A stretch of DNA of 64,000 nt from an uncultured Granulosicoccaceae bacterium (GCA_938041955.1 CALISD010000122.1:1-64000); one strand, 5' to 3'; positions 46,864 to 56,658 are shown, counted from the stretch's first letter. Translations and numbers: made by a program. Notes: generated from the letters alone by a model not told the origin.

Positions 46864-49347
46864 ATGAGTAAAAATCTAATTATTGTCGAGTCTCCTGCCA
46901 AGGGGAAAACGATAAAGAAGTACCTGGGCAAGGACTATGAAGTGCTCGCATCGTACGGACACGTGCGCGACTTAGTACCCAAGGCAGACGCTGTAAACAC
47001 TGAATCGAACTTCGAAATGAAGTATCAGGCGATTGAGCGAAATGAAAAACACGTCACTGCAATCATCAAAGCGCTGAAAAAAGCTGACCAACTTCTGCTC
47101 GCAACGGATCCGGATCGCGAGGGTGAGGCAATATCATGGCATCTGGTAGAGTTGCTGCGAGAGAAAGGCCTGCTTGAAGGTAAAGAGGTTAAACGCGTGG
47201 TATTCCACGAGATTACAAAAAGCGCCGTGCAAGAGGCAGTAGCCAACCCGCGGGAACTCTCGTATGACATGGTCAATGCACAGCAGGCACGCCGGGCACT
47301 GGACTACCTGGTGGGTTTTAACCTGTCACCCTTGCTGTGGAAGAAAATCAGCCGCGGTTTATCAGCCGGTCGCGTCCAAAGTCCGGCACTTCGCATGATT
47401 GTCGAGCGCGAAGAAGAGATTGAAGCATTTAATCCTGAAGAATATTGGACCGTCACCACCGATCTGGAAAAAGACAAAACGGAATTCAGTGCACGCCTAT
47501 ACACACTTGAGGGCGAAAAGTTCAAACAGTTCACCATCACTGACGGTGAGCGTGCCGCTGAAGTAAAAGCACTGTTAGACAAAGCCGGCGGTGGCAAACT
47601 GACCGTCTCAATGGTTGAAAAGAAGCAGCGTAAGCGTAATCCGGTAGCGCCTTTTACTACCTCAACATTGCAGCAGGAAGGTGTGAGAAAGCTTGGCTTT
47701 TCCACAAAGCGCACCATGAGTACAGCGCAGAAACTGTATGAAGGAATCGATACTGGCGATGGCCAGGAAGGCTTAATCACCTATATGCGTACTGACTCAG
47801 TCAGCTTGTCTCAAGATTCCATCGCGGATATTCGTGCCCACGTGAAAAAGCAATACGGCTCAGACTACCTGCCTGACACACCGCATTTCTACAAGAACAA
47901 ATCAAAAAACGCACAGGAAGCTCACGAAGCGATACGTATTACACACGCGTCGAAAACGCCTGAAAGTATTAAGTCAGCACTGAACCCGGACCAGTACAAA
48001 CTCTATTCACTGATCTGGAAGCGCACCATGGCCTGCCAGATGATCCACGCAACCATGGATCAGGTGTCAGTTGAGTTCGCCTGTGGTGAGGGAAATTCAT
48101 TCCGTGCCAGCGGCTCAACGGTAAAGTTTCCGGGTTTTATGAAAGTTTATCTCGAAGATGAAGACGACAAGAAGAATGACGGTGATAAAGACAAGCGCCT
48201 GCCGGAACTAAACAAGGGCGATGTGCTTGATGTGAATGACATCAACATGACTCAGCACTTCACTGAACCACCACCACGATTCACCGAGGCATCATTAGTT
48301 AAAACACTCGAAGAATACGGTATCGGCCGACCTTCGACCTACGCCAGCATTATTTCAACACTGCAAGCTCGCGAATACGTAGAAATGGATGCAAGACGAT
48401 TCACACCCACTGACGTTGGCAGTGTGGTAAATACATTTTTGTCAAAGCACTTCACTAAATACGTTGACTACGACTTCACGGCTAACCTTGAAGACGAGCT
48501 CGATGCAGTATCGCGCGGCGAGAAAGAATGGGTACCTTTGATGCGTGATTTCTGGGACCCGTTCAACGCACAGGTTCAGGATAAAGAAGAGAACGTTACC
48601 CGTGAAGAGGCAGTGCAGTCTCGTGAATTGGGTAAAGACCCTGAGTCTGGAAAGCCCGTCGCGGTGCGTATCGGGCGCTTTGGTGCTTTCGTACAAATCG
48701 GCACCAAAGAAGATGAAGACAAACCAAAGTTTGCAGGCCTGAGACCTGGCCAGAAGATGAATAAAATCACGTTTGATGAAGCGATGGTTTTATTTCAGCT
48801 GCCGCGCAAACTGGGTGAAACTCCAGAGGGCGAAAAAATCACTGTGGCGATCGGACGCTTCGGGCCGTACGTGAAATACGATGCCAAATATGCATCCATT
48901 AAAGAAGACGAAGACGACCCGTACACTATCACGCGTGAGCGCGCGCTGGAAATAATCGCCGAGAAAAAAGAAGCAGATGCCAACAAGGTTATTAAAGCGT
49001 TCGATGAAGATCCCGAAATTCAGATACACAATGGTCGATGGGGGCCTTACATAACCGACGGCAACAAAAACGCCAAGTTAACTAAAGAGCAAAAGGAAGC
49101 GCCACTGGAAATAACTTTTGAAACAGCAAAGAAGCTGATTGAAGAAGCACCTGAGAAACGCGGGCGCGGCAAAAAGAAAGCAGCAGCAAAGAAAAAGGCA
49201 GTAGCAAAAAAGGCCACAGCCAAAAAGAAAACTTCCAAGAAAAAGGCTTCGAAGAAGAAAGCCTCTGCGAAGAAGAAGGCAACTGCAAAAACAACCACGG
49301 CTAAGAAGAAAGGTGCCGCAAAGAAGGCTGAAGAGCAGTCTGATTAA
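46864..49347 (+). CDS. topA: DNA topoisomerase I TopA, without zinc fingers
   Basis: Type IA topoisomerase that relaxes negative supercoils. 827 residues. Toprim domain at the start (LIIVESPAKGKTIKKYLG, TDPDREGEAISWHL), catalytic Tyr near residue 307 in ITYMRTDSVSLS, and GRPSTYASIISTL. The C-terminus has Toprim-C repeats (VRIGRFGAFVQIG, VAIGRFGPYVKYD, IHNGRWGPYITDG) instead of the Cys4 zinc fingers of E. coli, and ends in a roughly 55-residue Lys/Ala tail resembling histone H1. tsaC follows on the same strand. Confidence 0.97.
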   Translation: MSKNLIIVESPAKGKTIKKYLGKDYEVLASYGHVRDLVPKADAVNTESNFEMKYQAIERNEKHVTAIIKALKKADQLLLATDPDREGEAISWHLVELLREKGLLEGKEVKRVVFHEITKSAVQEAVANPRELSYDMVNAQQARRALDYLVGFNLSPLLWKKISRGLSAGRVQSPALRMIVEREEEIEAFNPEEYWTVTTDLEKDKTEFSARLYTLEGEKFKQFTITDGERAAEVKALLDKAGGGKLTVSMVEKKQRKRNPVAPFTTSTLQQEGVRKLGFSTKRTMSTAQKLYEGIDTGDGQEGLITYMRTDSVSLSQDSIADIRAHVKKQYGSDYLPDTPHFYKNKSKNAQEAHEAIRITHASKTPESIKSALNPDQYKLYSLIWKRTMACQMIHATMDQVSVEFACGEGNSFRASGSTVKFPGFMKVYLEDEDDKKNDGDKDKRLPELNKGDVLDVNDINMTQHFTEPPPRFTEASLVKTLEEYGIGRPSTYASIISTLQAREYVEMDARRFTPTDVGSVVNTFLSKHFTKYVDYDFTANLEDELDAVSRGEKEWVPLMRDFWDPFNAQVQDKEENVTREEAVQSRELGKDPESGKPVAVRIGRFGAFVQIGTKEDEDKPKFAGLRPGQKMNKITFDEAMVLFQLPRKLGETPEGEKITVAIGRFGPYVKYDAKYASIKEDEDDPYTITRERALEIIAEKKEADANKVIKAFDEDPEIQIHNGRWGPYITDGNKNAKLTKEQKEAPLEITFETAKKLIEEAPEKRGRGKKKAAAKKKAVAKKATAKKKTSKKKASKKKASAKKKATAKTTTAKKKGAAKKAEEQSD

Positions 49348-49361
49348 GACGGCTCTGCCAG

Positions 49362-49376
49362 GGTGACAGAACCATC
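49362..49376 (+). promoter_or_regulatory. ribosome site and probable ATC start of tsaC
   Basis: GGTGA (49362-49366) matches the anti-Shine-Dalgarno core and lies seven bases before ATC at 49374. There is no ATG, GTG or TTG in the tsaC frame between the topA stop and GTG 49446. Family alignment requires about 24 residues upstream of that GTG, so ATC is the best candidate start. Confidence 0.6.
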
Positions 49377-49943
49377 GCAGCACAATCGAATAATCTCGGC
49401 ACAGATATAGCAGCCGCACGTGATGCCATCCTCTCTGGTGGCATCGTGGCTTATCCCACAGAAGGCGTATTCGGCCTTGGCTGCGATCCCAACAACGACG
49501 CTGCAATTCACGCATTGTTGGAGTTAAAAAATCGAAGTATTGATCGCGGCTTTATTTTAATCGCTGCAAATCAACCTCAATTACAACCCTACATCGGCAA
49601 CCTTAGTGATGACGTTGCAGCAAAACTGAAGAACACCTGGCCGGGTCCGGTCACCTGGATTCTCCCATGCAGCGAAAACGCTTCAAGCGCTATCACTGGA
49701 GGTAATCCGACTATTGCCACCCGGGTAACTGATCACGTAATCGCAGCCGCCTTGTGCGATGCTTGCAACAGTGCGATTATTTCTACCTCTGCCAATATTA
49801 GTGGTGAACCGGCTTGCACAAATGCTAAGGCCGTCGTCTCTGTATTTGGCTCAATGCTCGCCTATATTCTTGACCATCCTGTCGGCAATTTAGCGGGGCC
49901 AACTCCCATCTTTGATGGACTGACCGGCAATCAACTCCGATAA
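49374..49943 (+). CDS. tsaC: threonylcarbamoyl-AMP synthase TsaC (ATC start proposed)
   Basis: Makes threonylcarbamoyl-adenylate for t6A37 modification of ANN-decoding tRNAs. From ATC 49374 the product is 189 residues, against 190 in E. coli, beginning (M)[18 protein letters not shown] then [18 protein letters not shown]. That N-terminus aligns well with E. coli TsaC, which opens NNNLQRDAIAAAID. A start at GTG 49446 would cut off the first helix and strand. The YPTE and FGLGCDP substrate motifs are intact, as is [11 protein letters not shown]. It ends one base before hemF, so the two are coupled. Confidence 0.9.
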   Translation: MAAQSNNLGTDIAAARDAILSGGIVAYPTEGVFGLGCDPNNDAAIHALLELKNRSIDRGFILIAANQPQLQPYIGNLSDDVAAKLKNTWPGPVTWILPCSENASSAITGGNPTIATRVTDHVIAAALCDACNSAIISTSANISGEPACTNAKAVVSVFGSMLAYILDHPVGNLAGPTPIFDGLTGNQLR

Positions 49944-49944
49944 C

Positions 49945-50862
49945 ATGAACCCTGCTACAGACATACAACGCGTCAGTGACTATCTCACCAATTTGCAGGA
50001 AACCATTAGCTCAGCAATCACACGACACGACCCCAAAGCGTCATTGACTGAAGACACATGGGAACGCGAAGGCGGCGGTGGCGGCAGAAGCCGGGTGTAT
50101 AACGGGGGTGAAGTATTCGAACAAGCAGGGGTCAACTACTCACATGTATTTGGCGACAAACTTCCGCCTTCGGCAACGGCTAACAGACCTGCACTCGCCG
50201 GTAGAGGTTTTCAGGCAATGGGTGTGTCACTGGTATTTCACCCGAACAATCCGTACGCACCAACCACGCACTGCAATGTGAGGTTTTTTATTGCAGAAAA
50301 ACCAGGTGAAGATCCAGTGTGGTGGTTCGGTGGGGGATTCGATCTAACGCCTTATTACGCAAACAGGGAAGACTGTATTCATTGGCACCAAGCTGCCAAA
50401 GACGCCTGTGACCCATATGGTCCGGATCATTATCAAAAATTTAAGCAATGGTGTGACGACTACTTTTATTTAAAGCATCGCGATGAGCCAAGAGGCATTG
50501 GAGGCTTATTTTTCGATGACTACAACGAGCAGGATTTCGACCATAGCTTTGCCTTTATGCAAAGCGTTGGCAACGGGTTCCTACAAGCGTACGAACCCAT
50601 ACTGGAAAAAAGAAAACACATTCCATATGGTGAAAGAGAGCGTCAGTTCCAACTTTACCGACGAGGCCGCTATGTAGAATTCAACCTCGTGTTTGACCGT
50701 GGCACACTTTTCGGTCTGCAGTCCGGCGGGCGTGTTGAATCCATTTTAATGTCAATGCCTCCCAACGTTCGGTGGCAATACAACTGGGCGCCGGAACCGG
50801 GCACCGCCGAAGCTGAGCTGTACGAGATCTACCTGAAGAAACAGGACTGGTTAGCGCCCTGA
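49945..50862 (+). CDS. hemF: oxygen-dependent coproporphyrinogen-III oxidase HemF
   Basis: Converts coproporphyrinogen III to protoporphyrinogen IX in haem synthesis, using O2. 305 residues. Family signatures [31 protein letters not shown] and [15 protein letters not shown] are intact. It starts one base after tsaC. The organism is therefore able to make haem aerobically; an anaerobic hemN is not in view. Confidence 0.98.
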   Translation: MNPATDIQRVSDYLTNLQETISSAITRHDPKASLTEDTWEREGGGGGRSRVYNGGEVFEQAGVNYSHVFGDKLPPSATANRPALAGRGFQAMGVSLVFHPNNPYAPTTHCNVRFFIAEKPGEDPVWWFGGGFDLTPYYANREDCIHWHQAAKDACDPYGPDHYQKFKQWCDDYFYLKHRDEPRGIGGLFFDDYNEQDFDHSFAFMQSVGNGFLQAYEPILEKRKHIPYGERERQFQLYRRGRYVEFNLVFDRGTLFGLQSGGRVESILMSMPPNVRWQYNWAPEPGTAEAELYEIYLKKQDWLAP

Positions 50863-50880
50863 CACAATAGCCGTTAATGT

Positions 50881-51053
50881 CTGCCTGCCACCTTGATCAG
50901 GCAGCAAGATCAGGGTGATCTCAAACATAACGAAAACAGTTGCTACTGCACTTTGCCGTGAAACACGGCAAGCGCCCTATTCAATGAAAGTAAAAATCTT
51001 GCACGAATGCTTTGCCTCGCAACCTGGAGGCAGGCCGCGCTTGTTGAGCGCGG
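50881..51053 (+). other. cluster of stem-loops between hemF and grxD
   Basis: CTGCCTG/CAGGCAG (50881-50887 with 50898-50904) competes with CACCTTGATC/GATCAGGGTG (50889-50898 with 50908-50917); only one can form. Then TTGCCGTG-AAA-CACGGCAA (50953-50971), TGCCTC/GAGGCA (51013-51032) and CCGCGCT/AGCGCGG (51035-51053). None has a long U-run. The region lies between convergent hemF and grxD and contains no gene I can support. Confidence 0.55.
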
Positions 51054-51086
51054 ATAACATCAAAGCAACCACAAATCTGTCCAGGA

Positions 51087-51407
51087 CTACCCCTCAGCCA
51101 CAGCACCCTCTACCAGGCGCCCAAGCTCGCCGGACTCATTAAGCTCCATCACGATATCGCAACCACCCACCAGCTCACCATCAATATAAAGCTGTGGGAA
51201 AGTCGGCCAATCTGAATAGGCAGGCAGAGATTCACGGATTTCAGAGTCGAGAATCACATTTACATAGGCGAACTCCCGCCCGATTTCCTTCAGTGCTGCA
51301 GATGTGCGGCTCGAAAACCCACACATTGGCATCTGTGGCGTTCCCTTCATAAAGAGCACAACCGGGTTAGACTCAATGTGGTTTTTAATTCGCTCGTTAA
51401 CGTCCAT
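51087..51407 (-). CDS. grxD: monothiol glutaredoxin Grx4/GrxD
   Basis: 106-residue CGFS-type glutaredoxin that binds and passes on [2Fe-2S] clusters with glutathione. K21 in FMKGTPQMP, CGFS at 29-32, and the glutathione-binding WPTFPQLYIDGELVGGCDI. Monocistronic or coupled with the 60-codon frame upstream on the same strand. Confidence 0.97.
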   Translation of the reverse strand: MDVNERIKNHIESNPVVLFMKGTPQMPMCGFSSRTSAALKEIGREFAYVNVILDSEIRESLPAYSDWPTFPQLYIDGELVGGCDIVMELNESGELGRLVEGAVAEG

Positions 51408-51470
51408 TGCAATTCTCTTGGCTTGAGAGGCCCATAGGAGCTCTCGTTAAACGGGTAGTGTGTGTGAAAC

Positions 51471-51653
51471 TCACAGGGCGATGTCGCTTACAACAATTGG
51501 CACTGCCAACATCGAATAATCCTGCATTATCGCACAAGCATGGGGCAACTCATCACCGGTTTCAAGATCACGGACAACAAGTTCGCCGCTCCAATCCACA
51601 AAGGCAACATTCCACACCAGCAAACAGGTTTGATTTATACCCTGCACTTTCAT
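51471..51653 (-). CDS. possible 60-aa protein upstream of grxD
   Basis: ATG 51653 is forced by an in-frame TAG two codons upstream; an AGG lies nine bases before it. The product (MKVQGINQTCLLVWNVAFVD to VPIVVSDIAL) has balanced composition and first-position G-rich codons like real genes. It would be 63 nt upstream of grxD on the same strand. I do not recognise it, and the 363-base gap up to argD otherwise holds the two divergent promoters. Confidence 0.45.
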   Translation of the reverse strand: MKVQGINQTCLLVWNVAFVDWSGELVVRDLETGDELPHACAIMQDYSMLAVPIVVSDIAL

Positions 51654-51770
51654 ACGCTAGGCCTGTCTGTGCTCAAAAGACTGTTCCAACAGAACATTTC
51701 GATACCGCTGCGCACACTTCTTCGAACCCTCAACTGACGAATGTTGGCTGCACGCCTTCAAGGGATTAAG

Positions 51771-52973
51771 ATGTCTAGTTCACCATCCTCGCTAATAAAT
51801 GCCTACGCTCGTTTACCGGTGTCATTCGACCGCGGTGAGGGCCCACGCTTGTGGGATCAACAAGGCAACGAGTATCTTGATGCCCTGGGCGGAATTGCCG
51901 TGTGTGCGCTCGGGCACTGTCACCCAGCCGTGACTAAAGCAATCAATGAGCAGGCTCAAACCCTGTTGCACACCTCAAATCTTTTTTCTATCACGCACCA
52001 GGAAAACCTGGCCACAAAGCTGTGCAATTTAACCGGCATGGATGCGGTTTTTTTCGGCAACTCAGGTGCCGAGGCAAACGAGGCCGCCATCAAACTTTCG
52101 CGCCTTCATGCGAGGCGCAAAAAAATCGAAAAACCTGTGGTGATTACATTTAACGGTAGCTTCCACGGCCGAACCATGGCAACGCTTTCGGCCACCGGCA
52201 ACGCCAAAGTACACAACGGTTGCGAACCGCTCCTTAGCGAATTTTTACATCTGCCGTACAACGATGTACAAGCCATTGAACAAGTAGCCAACAACCAGAA
52301 TATCGTCGCCGTTCTGGTCGAGCCCATATTGGGTGAAGGTGGCATCGTAGTACCGGATGCAGGCTACCTCAGTGCGATCAGGAAATTATGTGATCAACAC
52401 GACTGGTTAATGATGTGCGATGAAATACAGACCGGCGTAAGCCGAACCGGCAGCTGGTATGCAAGTATCGGCCAGGGCGTTGTACCCGACGTCATTACCA
52501 GTGCCAAAGCGCTTGGCAATGGCATCCCGATTGGCGCCTGCTTAACTCACGGCCAGGCAGCCACACTAATTCAACCAGGCCACCACGGGTCAACCTTTGG
52601 CGGCAACCCGTTTTCCACACGCGTTGCACTGTCAGTACTTGAAACAATGGAAAGTGAAAACACCCCGGCTAACGCTCACGCCAGCGGCGAGCGTTTAAAA
52701 AGTCTTTTGAACGACGCGTTGCACAATCGCGGCGAGGTGAAAGAAATACGTGGCCAGGGAATGATGATCGGTATTGAACTCGATACTGACTGCACAGGTC
52801 TGGTAAACACCGGGTTGGAAAACCGGGTGATATTCAATGTCACCGCAGGCAATGTCTTGCGACTTCTACCGCCATGCAATCTCACTGAACGGCAAGTAGA
52901 CGATATCGCAAGACGAGTGGCGGACTCCGTTATTGATCACTGTGAAGCATCTTCCCCGGTCACCACCTCATGA
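51771..52973 (+). CDS. argD: acetylornithine aminotransferase ArgD
   Basis: PLP enzyme of arginine synthesis; may also act on succinyl-diaminopimelate. ATG 51771 (AAGGGA ribosome site) gives 400 residues; the frame extends ten codons further. Class III aminotransferase marks: [43 protein letters not shown] and PLP lysine in [13 protein letters not shown]. The stop overlaps the argF start as ATGA. Confidence 0.96.
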   Translation: MSSSPSSLINAYARLPVSFDRGEGPRLWDQQGNEYLDALGGIAVCALGHCHPAVTKAINEQAQTLLHTSNLFSITHQENLATKLCNLTGMDAVFFGNSGAEANEAAIKLSRLHARRKKIEKPVVITFNGSFHGRTMATLSATGNAKVHNGCEPLLSEFLHLPYNDVQAIEQVANNQNIVAVLVEPILGEGGIVVPDAGYLSAIRKLCDQHDWLMMCDEIQTGVSRTGSWYASIGQGVVPDVITSAKALGNGIPIGACLTHGQAATLIQPGHHGSTFGGNPFSTRVALSVLETMESENTPANAHASGERLKSLLNDALHNRGEVKEIRGQGMMIGIELDTDCTGLVNTGLENRVIFNVTAGNVLRLLPPCNLTERQVDDIARRVADSVIDHCEASSPVTTS

Positions 52974-53875
52974 GCAATCCACGTCACTTCATTACTGAAA
53001 ACGACCTGACTCGTGAGCAATTTAATGCATTAATCAGCAATGGCATTGAACTTAAGGCATCACGAAAACGCGGAGAGATAAGAGACACACTACGCAACCG
53101 TACGCTGGCGATGATTTTTGAAAAGGCCTCCACCCGCACGCGAACTTCTTTTGAAGCCGGCATGGTGCAGTTGGGCGGCCATGCAATAAACTTATCCCCT
53201 GCAGACTCACAACTCGGGCGAGGCGAACCGATCGCTGACACTTCACGCGTGCTGTCGGAAATGGTTGATGCCGCCATGCTCCGTACTCATAAGCACTCGA
53301 CCATTGAACAGTTTGCCGAGGTATCGAAAATTCCTGTTATCAATGGCCTCTCCGACTTACTGCACCCATGCCAGCTACTGGCAGACATGCAAACATTTGT
53401 TGAGTTACGAGGAAGCATCGAAGGGGCATGCGTTACCTGGCTAGGTGCGGGAAACAATATGTGCAATTCGTATATCAATACCGCCAGATTACTGGGCTTC
53501 ACACTTAAAATTGCCTGCCCCCCGGAAGTTAATCCAGACGCAGCCCTGTTGAAAGAGTGCGCAGACCACGTTGAATTGACCCATGATGCCAGGGAAGCAT
53601 GCGCCAATTCTGATGCCATTGTGACTGATGTATGGGCCAGCATGGGACAGGAAAATGACAGTCAATCACTCGCTGATGCATTGGCTCCTTATCAAGTCAC
53701 AGAAGATCTTATGCAGCTCGCTTCAAAAGACGCGATCTTCATGCACTGCTTGCCCGCCCACCGCGGTGAGGAAGTCACTGCCGCAGTCCTCGATGGTCCG
53801 CAAAGCGTGGTCTGGCAGGAAGCGGGCAATCGACTACACGCCCAGAAGGCACTGCTGGAAATGCTCATGTTATGA
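52970..53875 (+). CDS. argF: ornithine carbamoyltransferase ArgF
   Basis: Makes citrulline from ornithine and carbamoyl phosphate. 301 residues. STRTRTSFE (carbamoyl-phosphate site, 54-62), [12 protein letters not shown] and [11 protein letters not shown] (ornithine site Cys) are complete. Translationally coupled to argD by a four-base overlap; together they are an arginine-synthesis pair. No ArgR box was recognised upstream. Confidence 0.98.
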   Translation: MSNPRHFITENDLTREQFNALISNGIELKASRKRGEIRDTLRNRTLAMIFEKASTRTRTSFEAGMVQLGGHAINLSPADSQLGRGEPIADTSRVLSEMVDAAMLRTHKHSTIEQFAEVSKIPVINGLSDLLHPCQLLADMQTFVELRGSIEGACVTWLGAGNNMCNSYINTARLLGFTLKIACPPEVNPDAALLKECADHVELTHDAREACANSDAIVTDVWASMGQENDSQSLADALAPYQVTEDLMQLASKDAIFMHCLPAHRGEEVTAAVLDGPQSVVWQEAGNRLHAQKALLEMLML

Positions 53876-53957
53876 CGTGAGTCATTTTCTTTGAACCTAA
53901 TCTGGATAGCTTTTTGCAAAAATCGTTGCTTGTTGAATATTCCAACGGTGAGCAAAC

Positions 53958-54716
53958 ATGGCATTACCTTCTGTCACACGGGCTTTCCTTATCCACTTCG
54001 GGATTAGCCTACTGATATTTCTCGTCCTTACAGCTGTAATGATGAAAATCTGGTTTCCCGGCGACCTTTTTACGATGGACGGCGGATGGGAAGGCTTGAA
54101 AATAATCGCCCCGATCGATCTGATCCTCGGCCCTGCATTGACGCTTTGTTTTTACAGACCGTGGAAGAAAAACGTCAGATTCGATATGGCTGCGATTGCG
54201 ATGGTACAAGTCGTCGCACTAAGTTACGGGGTTTATGCTGCATATCACCAACGCACAGCAGCCATCGTTTTTGCAGGTGACGGCAGATTTGAGACCCTGT
54301 CTCTCAATGAATACAAAAGTGCCAGAGAAGAAATAATAGAAATGGGCCTCGAACCCAAATCGCTGAAAGAATTCGGCGACCGGATGCCGGTAATCATCCA
54401 TGCAAGAAACTTCGAAGGCGACGAATACGGCCAATACCTGGAGGATCTGATGAACGGAGTGGCCGGGCCGGAACTACGGGAGCGTAGCGACCGCTACAAG
54501 CCGATCCGACAAGCACGAGCGGAAATTGCGAAATATCGGGTCGGTGCACAGACAGATGGCACGACCATTGAACTGACAGCCAGTAGCGCCGATACAAATG
54601 ATCAGAATCCCGCCGAAATATACAAACTAACAGCTCGATATATCGACGGTACAATCGAATTCGATCCGGGCAGTTTTGAATTGATCAGGATTGCGCAGGA
54701 AAGTGAAAATCAGTAA
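53958..54716 (+). CDS. TfpX/TfpZ-family type IV pilin accessory protein
   Basis: 252 residues. N-terminal half has three to four transmembrane helices with the family pattern WFPGDLFTMDGGWEGLKII, LILGPALTLCFYRPWKK and MVQVVALSYGVYAAYHQRTA. The C-terminal half is a soluble domain. Relatives are accessory proteins for type IV pilin modification or export. No pilin gene is adjacent, so the role here is uncertain. Confidence 0.75.
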   Translation: MALPSVTRAFLIHFGISLLIFLVLTAVMMKIWFPGDLFTMDGGWEGLKIIAPIDLILGPALTLCFYRPWKKNVRFDMAAIAMVQVVALSYGVYAAYHQRTAAIVFAGDGRFETLSLNEYKSAREEIIEMGLEPKSLKEFGDRMPVIIHARNFEGDEYGQYLEDLMNGVAGPELRERSDRYKPIRQARAEIAKYRVGAQTDGTTIELTASSADTNDQNPAEIYKLTARYIDGTIEFDPGSFELIRIAQESENQ

Positions 54717-54783
54717 AACCAGGTTCGAAGACAACAATTTTAATCACCAGTGCGCCCCAAGCAAACACAAAGACGAGACGGTA

Positions 54784-54945
54784 TTGGCATCAAATGCTAA
54801 ACTCTCACATACTTCCTTTGTTTACCTTGATGGTCAGTTGATTCACCTCCACTCAGCTGAAGCAGCAGCAAACCAGGAAGCACAACTTATGACAACAATA
54901 ATAGAACTGGACGATCACACCAGCGCTGCTGCTTTCGCCTTATGA
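54784..54945 (+). CDS. possible small frame coupled to the WecA-like gene
   Basis: 53 codons from TTG 54784 (the frame is open from 54691). The stop TGA overlaps the next ATG as ATGA, the pattern of coupled genes. It fills most of the 225-base gap. The product (ASNAKLSHTSFVYLDGQL on to SAAAFAL) is not recognised and the ribosome site is weak, so this is only a candidate. Confidence 0.25.
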   Translation: MASNAKLSHTSFVYLDGQLIHLHSAEAAANQEAQLMTTIIELDDHTSAAAFAL

Positions 54946-56618
54946 ATTATCTCTTCCTTATCGCCGCTGCCACAATGATCAGCCTGGCCGTAATACCTAT
55001 CATGGTGCGGCTAGCGCCGAAGTTGGGCATGATGGATATGCCAGACGACGACCGCAAGGTGCACGTTGCCCCAATCCCAAGAGTCGGCGGGTGGGGCATC
55101 ATTATCGGCGCACTGATACCGGTAATGACCCTTACCGATCTTGATAAGACCGTCGTTTGCTACCTATTCGGCTGTATTACATTACTTATCTTCGGTGCTA
55201 TGGATGATAAGCGCGAGATGGGCCATTACACCAAGTTCATCGGCCAGATCATCGCTGTTATCCCGATGATCTTTTACGCAGATTTACATGCCACCACGTT
55301 GCCGTTCATCAACTTCGAACTTCCAACCTGGTTTATGCAAGCATTTACGATGGTCGCTATGATCGGCGTCATCAACGCGATAAACCACTCAGATGGGCTA
55401 GATGGATTAGCCGGGGGCGAAACCTTGATTTCGCTGGGCGCTATCGCACTCATTGCCTATCTGTCACCGGGCAACAACCTCACCATCGTCATTGCACTAG
55501 CAGCCATTGGTGGCCTGGTGGGATTTCTGCGCTACAACACACACCCGGCAATCGTGTTCATGGGAGACGGCGGCAGTCAATTCCTGGGCTTCACACTCGG
55601 ATTTATCGCCATTTTACTGGTCGAGCAAACGAATGCCGGGCTCAGCAAGACCGTTGTGTTACTTCTGCTTGGCTTACCAGTCATCGATATTCTCATCGTG
55701 CTGAAAAAGCGCGCTCTGTCGGGCTCGAACATTTTCAAAGCGACCAGAAACCACATGCACCACCGCCTGTTGGAAGTCGGCTTCGCGCATAAAGAATCTG
55801 TCGTTGTCATATATAGCGTGCACACCTTCCTGGTGAGCTGCGGCATCTGGTTGCAGAGCTCGAGCGACTGGCTGATTACCAGCCTGTATATTGTGGTGTG
55901 CGCCCTCACCTATTTCCTGCTCAACAAAGCAGAGAAAAATAACTGGCAACCAGGGCAAACAAAAGTGCTCTCGATGCTATCGAACAGCCTTAATGCGATA
56001 GAGCAAAATCAGATACTGATGCATGGCTCACGCAGATTCCTGGAAGTCGCCATCCCAGGCTACTTAATAGCTTTAGCCATCTGGATTAATGACATTCCCA
56101 GAGACTTCGGCATTGTCGCTGCAATTTTAGCCGTATTGCTGGCGCTACAAAGCTTCAACGTTCACCCATTTAAGGTGAATGCACGACGCGGCATCATTTA
56201 TATCACTGTAGTGTTTGTTATCTACCTCTCAACCATTGACCGGGTAACCTGGCAAAACCCCTGGGCCGTCGGGCTTGAGATTATTTTCTACGCAGCAGTG
56301 TGTATTGCCATATTTTTGGCTATTCGATTTTCTCCAGGCCGACGCAAGGAAGAATTTAAAGTCACATCATTTGACTGGCTGCTGCTGTTTTTAATTGTGG
56401 GGGCATTGCTGTTCGCTAAAAACCCACTGCTATTCGGCACCTTTAACGTCAACGTCTTTATTGTCGTTCTGGCAGTTATACTCTACGGGTCAGAGCTGTT
56501 ACTGGTCGAACGCAGAGAAAGAATTGACCTGCTGGGAACCGCCGCACTGATAACACTGCTCATCATTGCGGTACGCGGCTTCAACCTGATCGAATTTACT
56601 ATCGGGCTACAGTCTTAA
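54942..56618 (+). CDS. WecA/MraY-type undecaprenyl-phosphate sugar-1-phosphate transferase, long form
   Basis: Polytopic membrane enzyme that loads a sugar-1-phosphate on undecaprenyl phosphate. Catalytic motifs: DDKREMGHYTK (D88/D89), NAINHSDGLDGLAGG (D151, D154), FMGDGGSQFLGF (D209) and the His motif NHMHHRLLEVG. 558 residues, about 200 more than WecA; the extra C-terminal part has about six further hydrophobic helices. It probably starts O-antigen, exopolysaccharide or enterobacterial-common-antigen-like synthesis. No glycosyltransferase cluster is next to it. Confidence 0.88.
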   Translation: MNYLFLIAAATMISLAVIPIMVRLAPKLGMMDMPDDDRKVHVAPIPRVGGWGIIIGALIPVMTLTDLDKTVVCYLFGCITLLIFGAMDDKREMGHYTKFIGQIIAVIPMIFYADLHATTLPFINFELPTWFMQAFTMVAMIGVINAINHSDGLDGLAGGETLISLGAIALIAYLSPGNNLTIVIALAAIGGLVGFLRYNTHPAIVFMGDGGSQFLGFTLGFIAILLVEQTNAGLSKTVVLLLLGLPVIDILIVLKKRALSGSNIFKATRNHMHHRLLEVGFAHKESVVVIYSVHTFLVSCGIWLQSSSDWLITSLYIVVCALTYFLLNKAEKNNWQPGQTKVLSMLSNSLNAIEQNQILMHGSRRFLEVAIPGYLIALAIWINDIPRDFGIVAAILAVLLALQSFNVHPFKVNARRGIIYITVVFVIYLSTIDRVTWQNPWAVGLEIIFYAAVCIAIFLAIRFSPGRRKEEFKVTSFDWLLLFLIVGALLFAKNPLLFGTFNVNVFIVVLAVILYGSELLLVERRERIDLLGTAALITLLIIAVRGFNLIEFTIGLQS

Positions 56619-56658
56619 GCGACCTCATCGGTTCGCCCAGCCTATTGCACTTAAATAA

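Noticed and set aside
49446..49943. tsaC starting at GTG 49446
   Set aside because: It would remove the first helix and strand conserved in the family; the upstream frame is clearly homologous.
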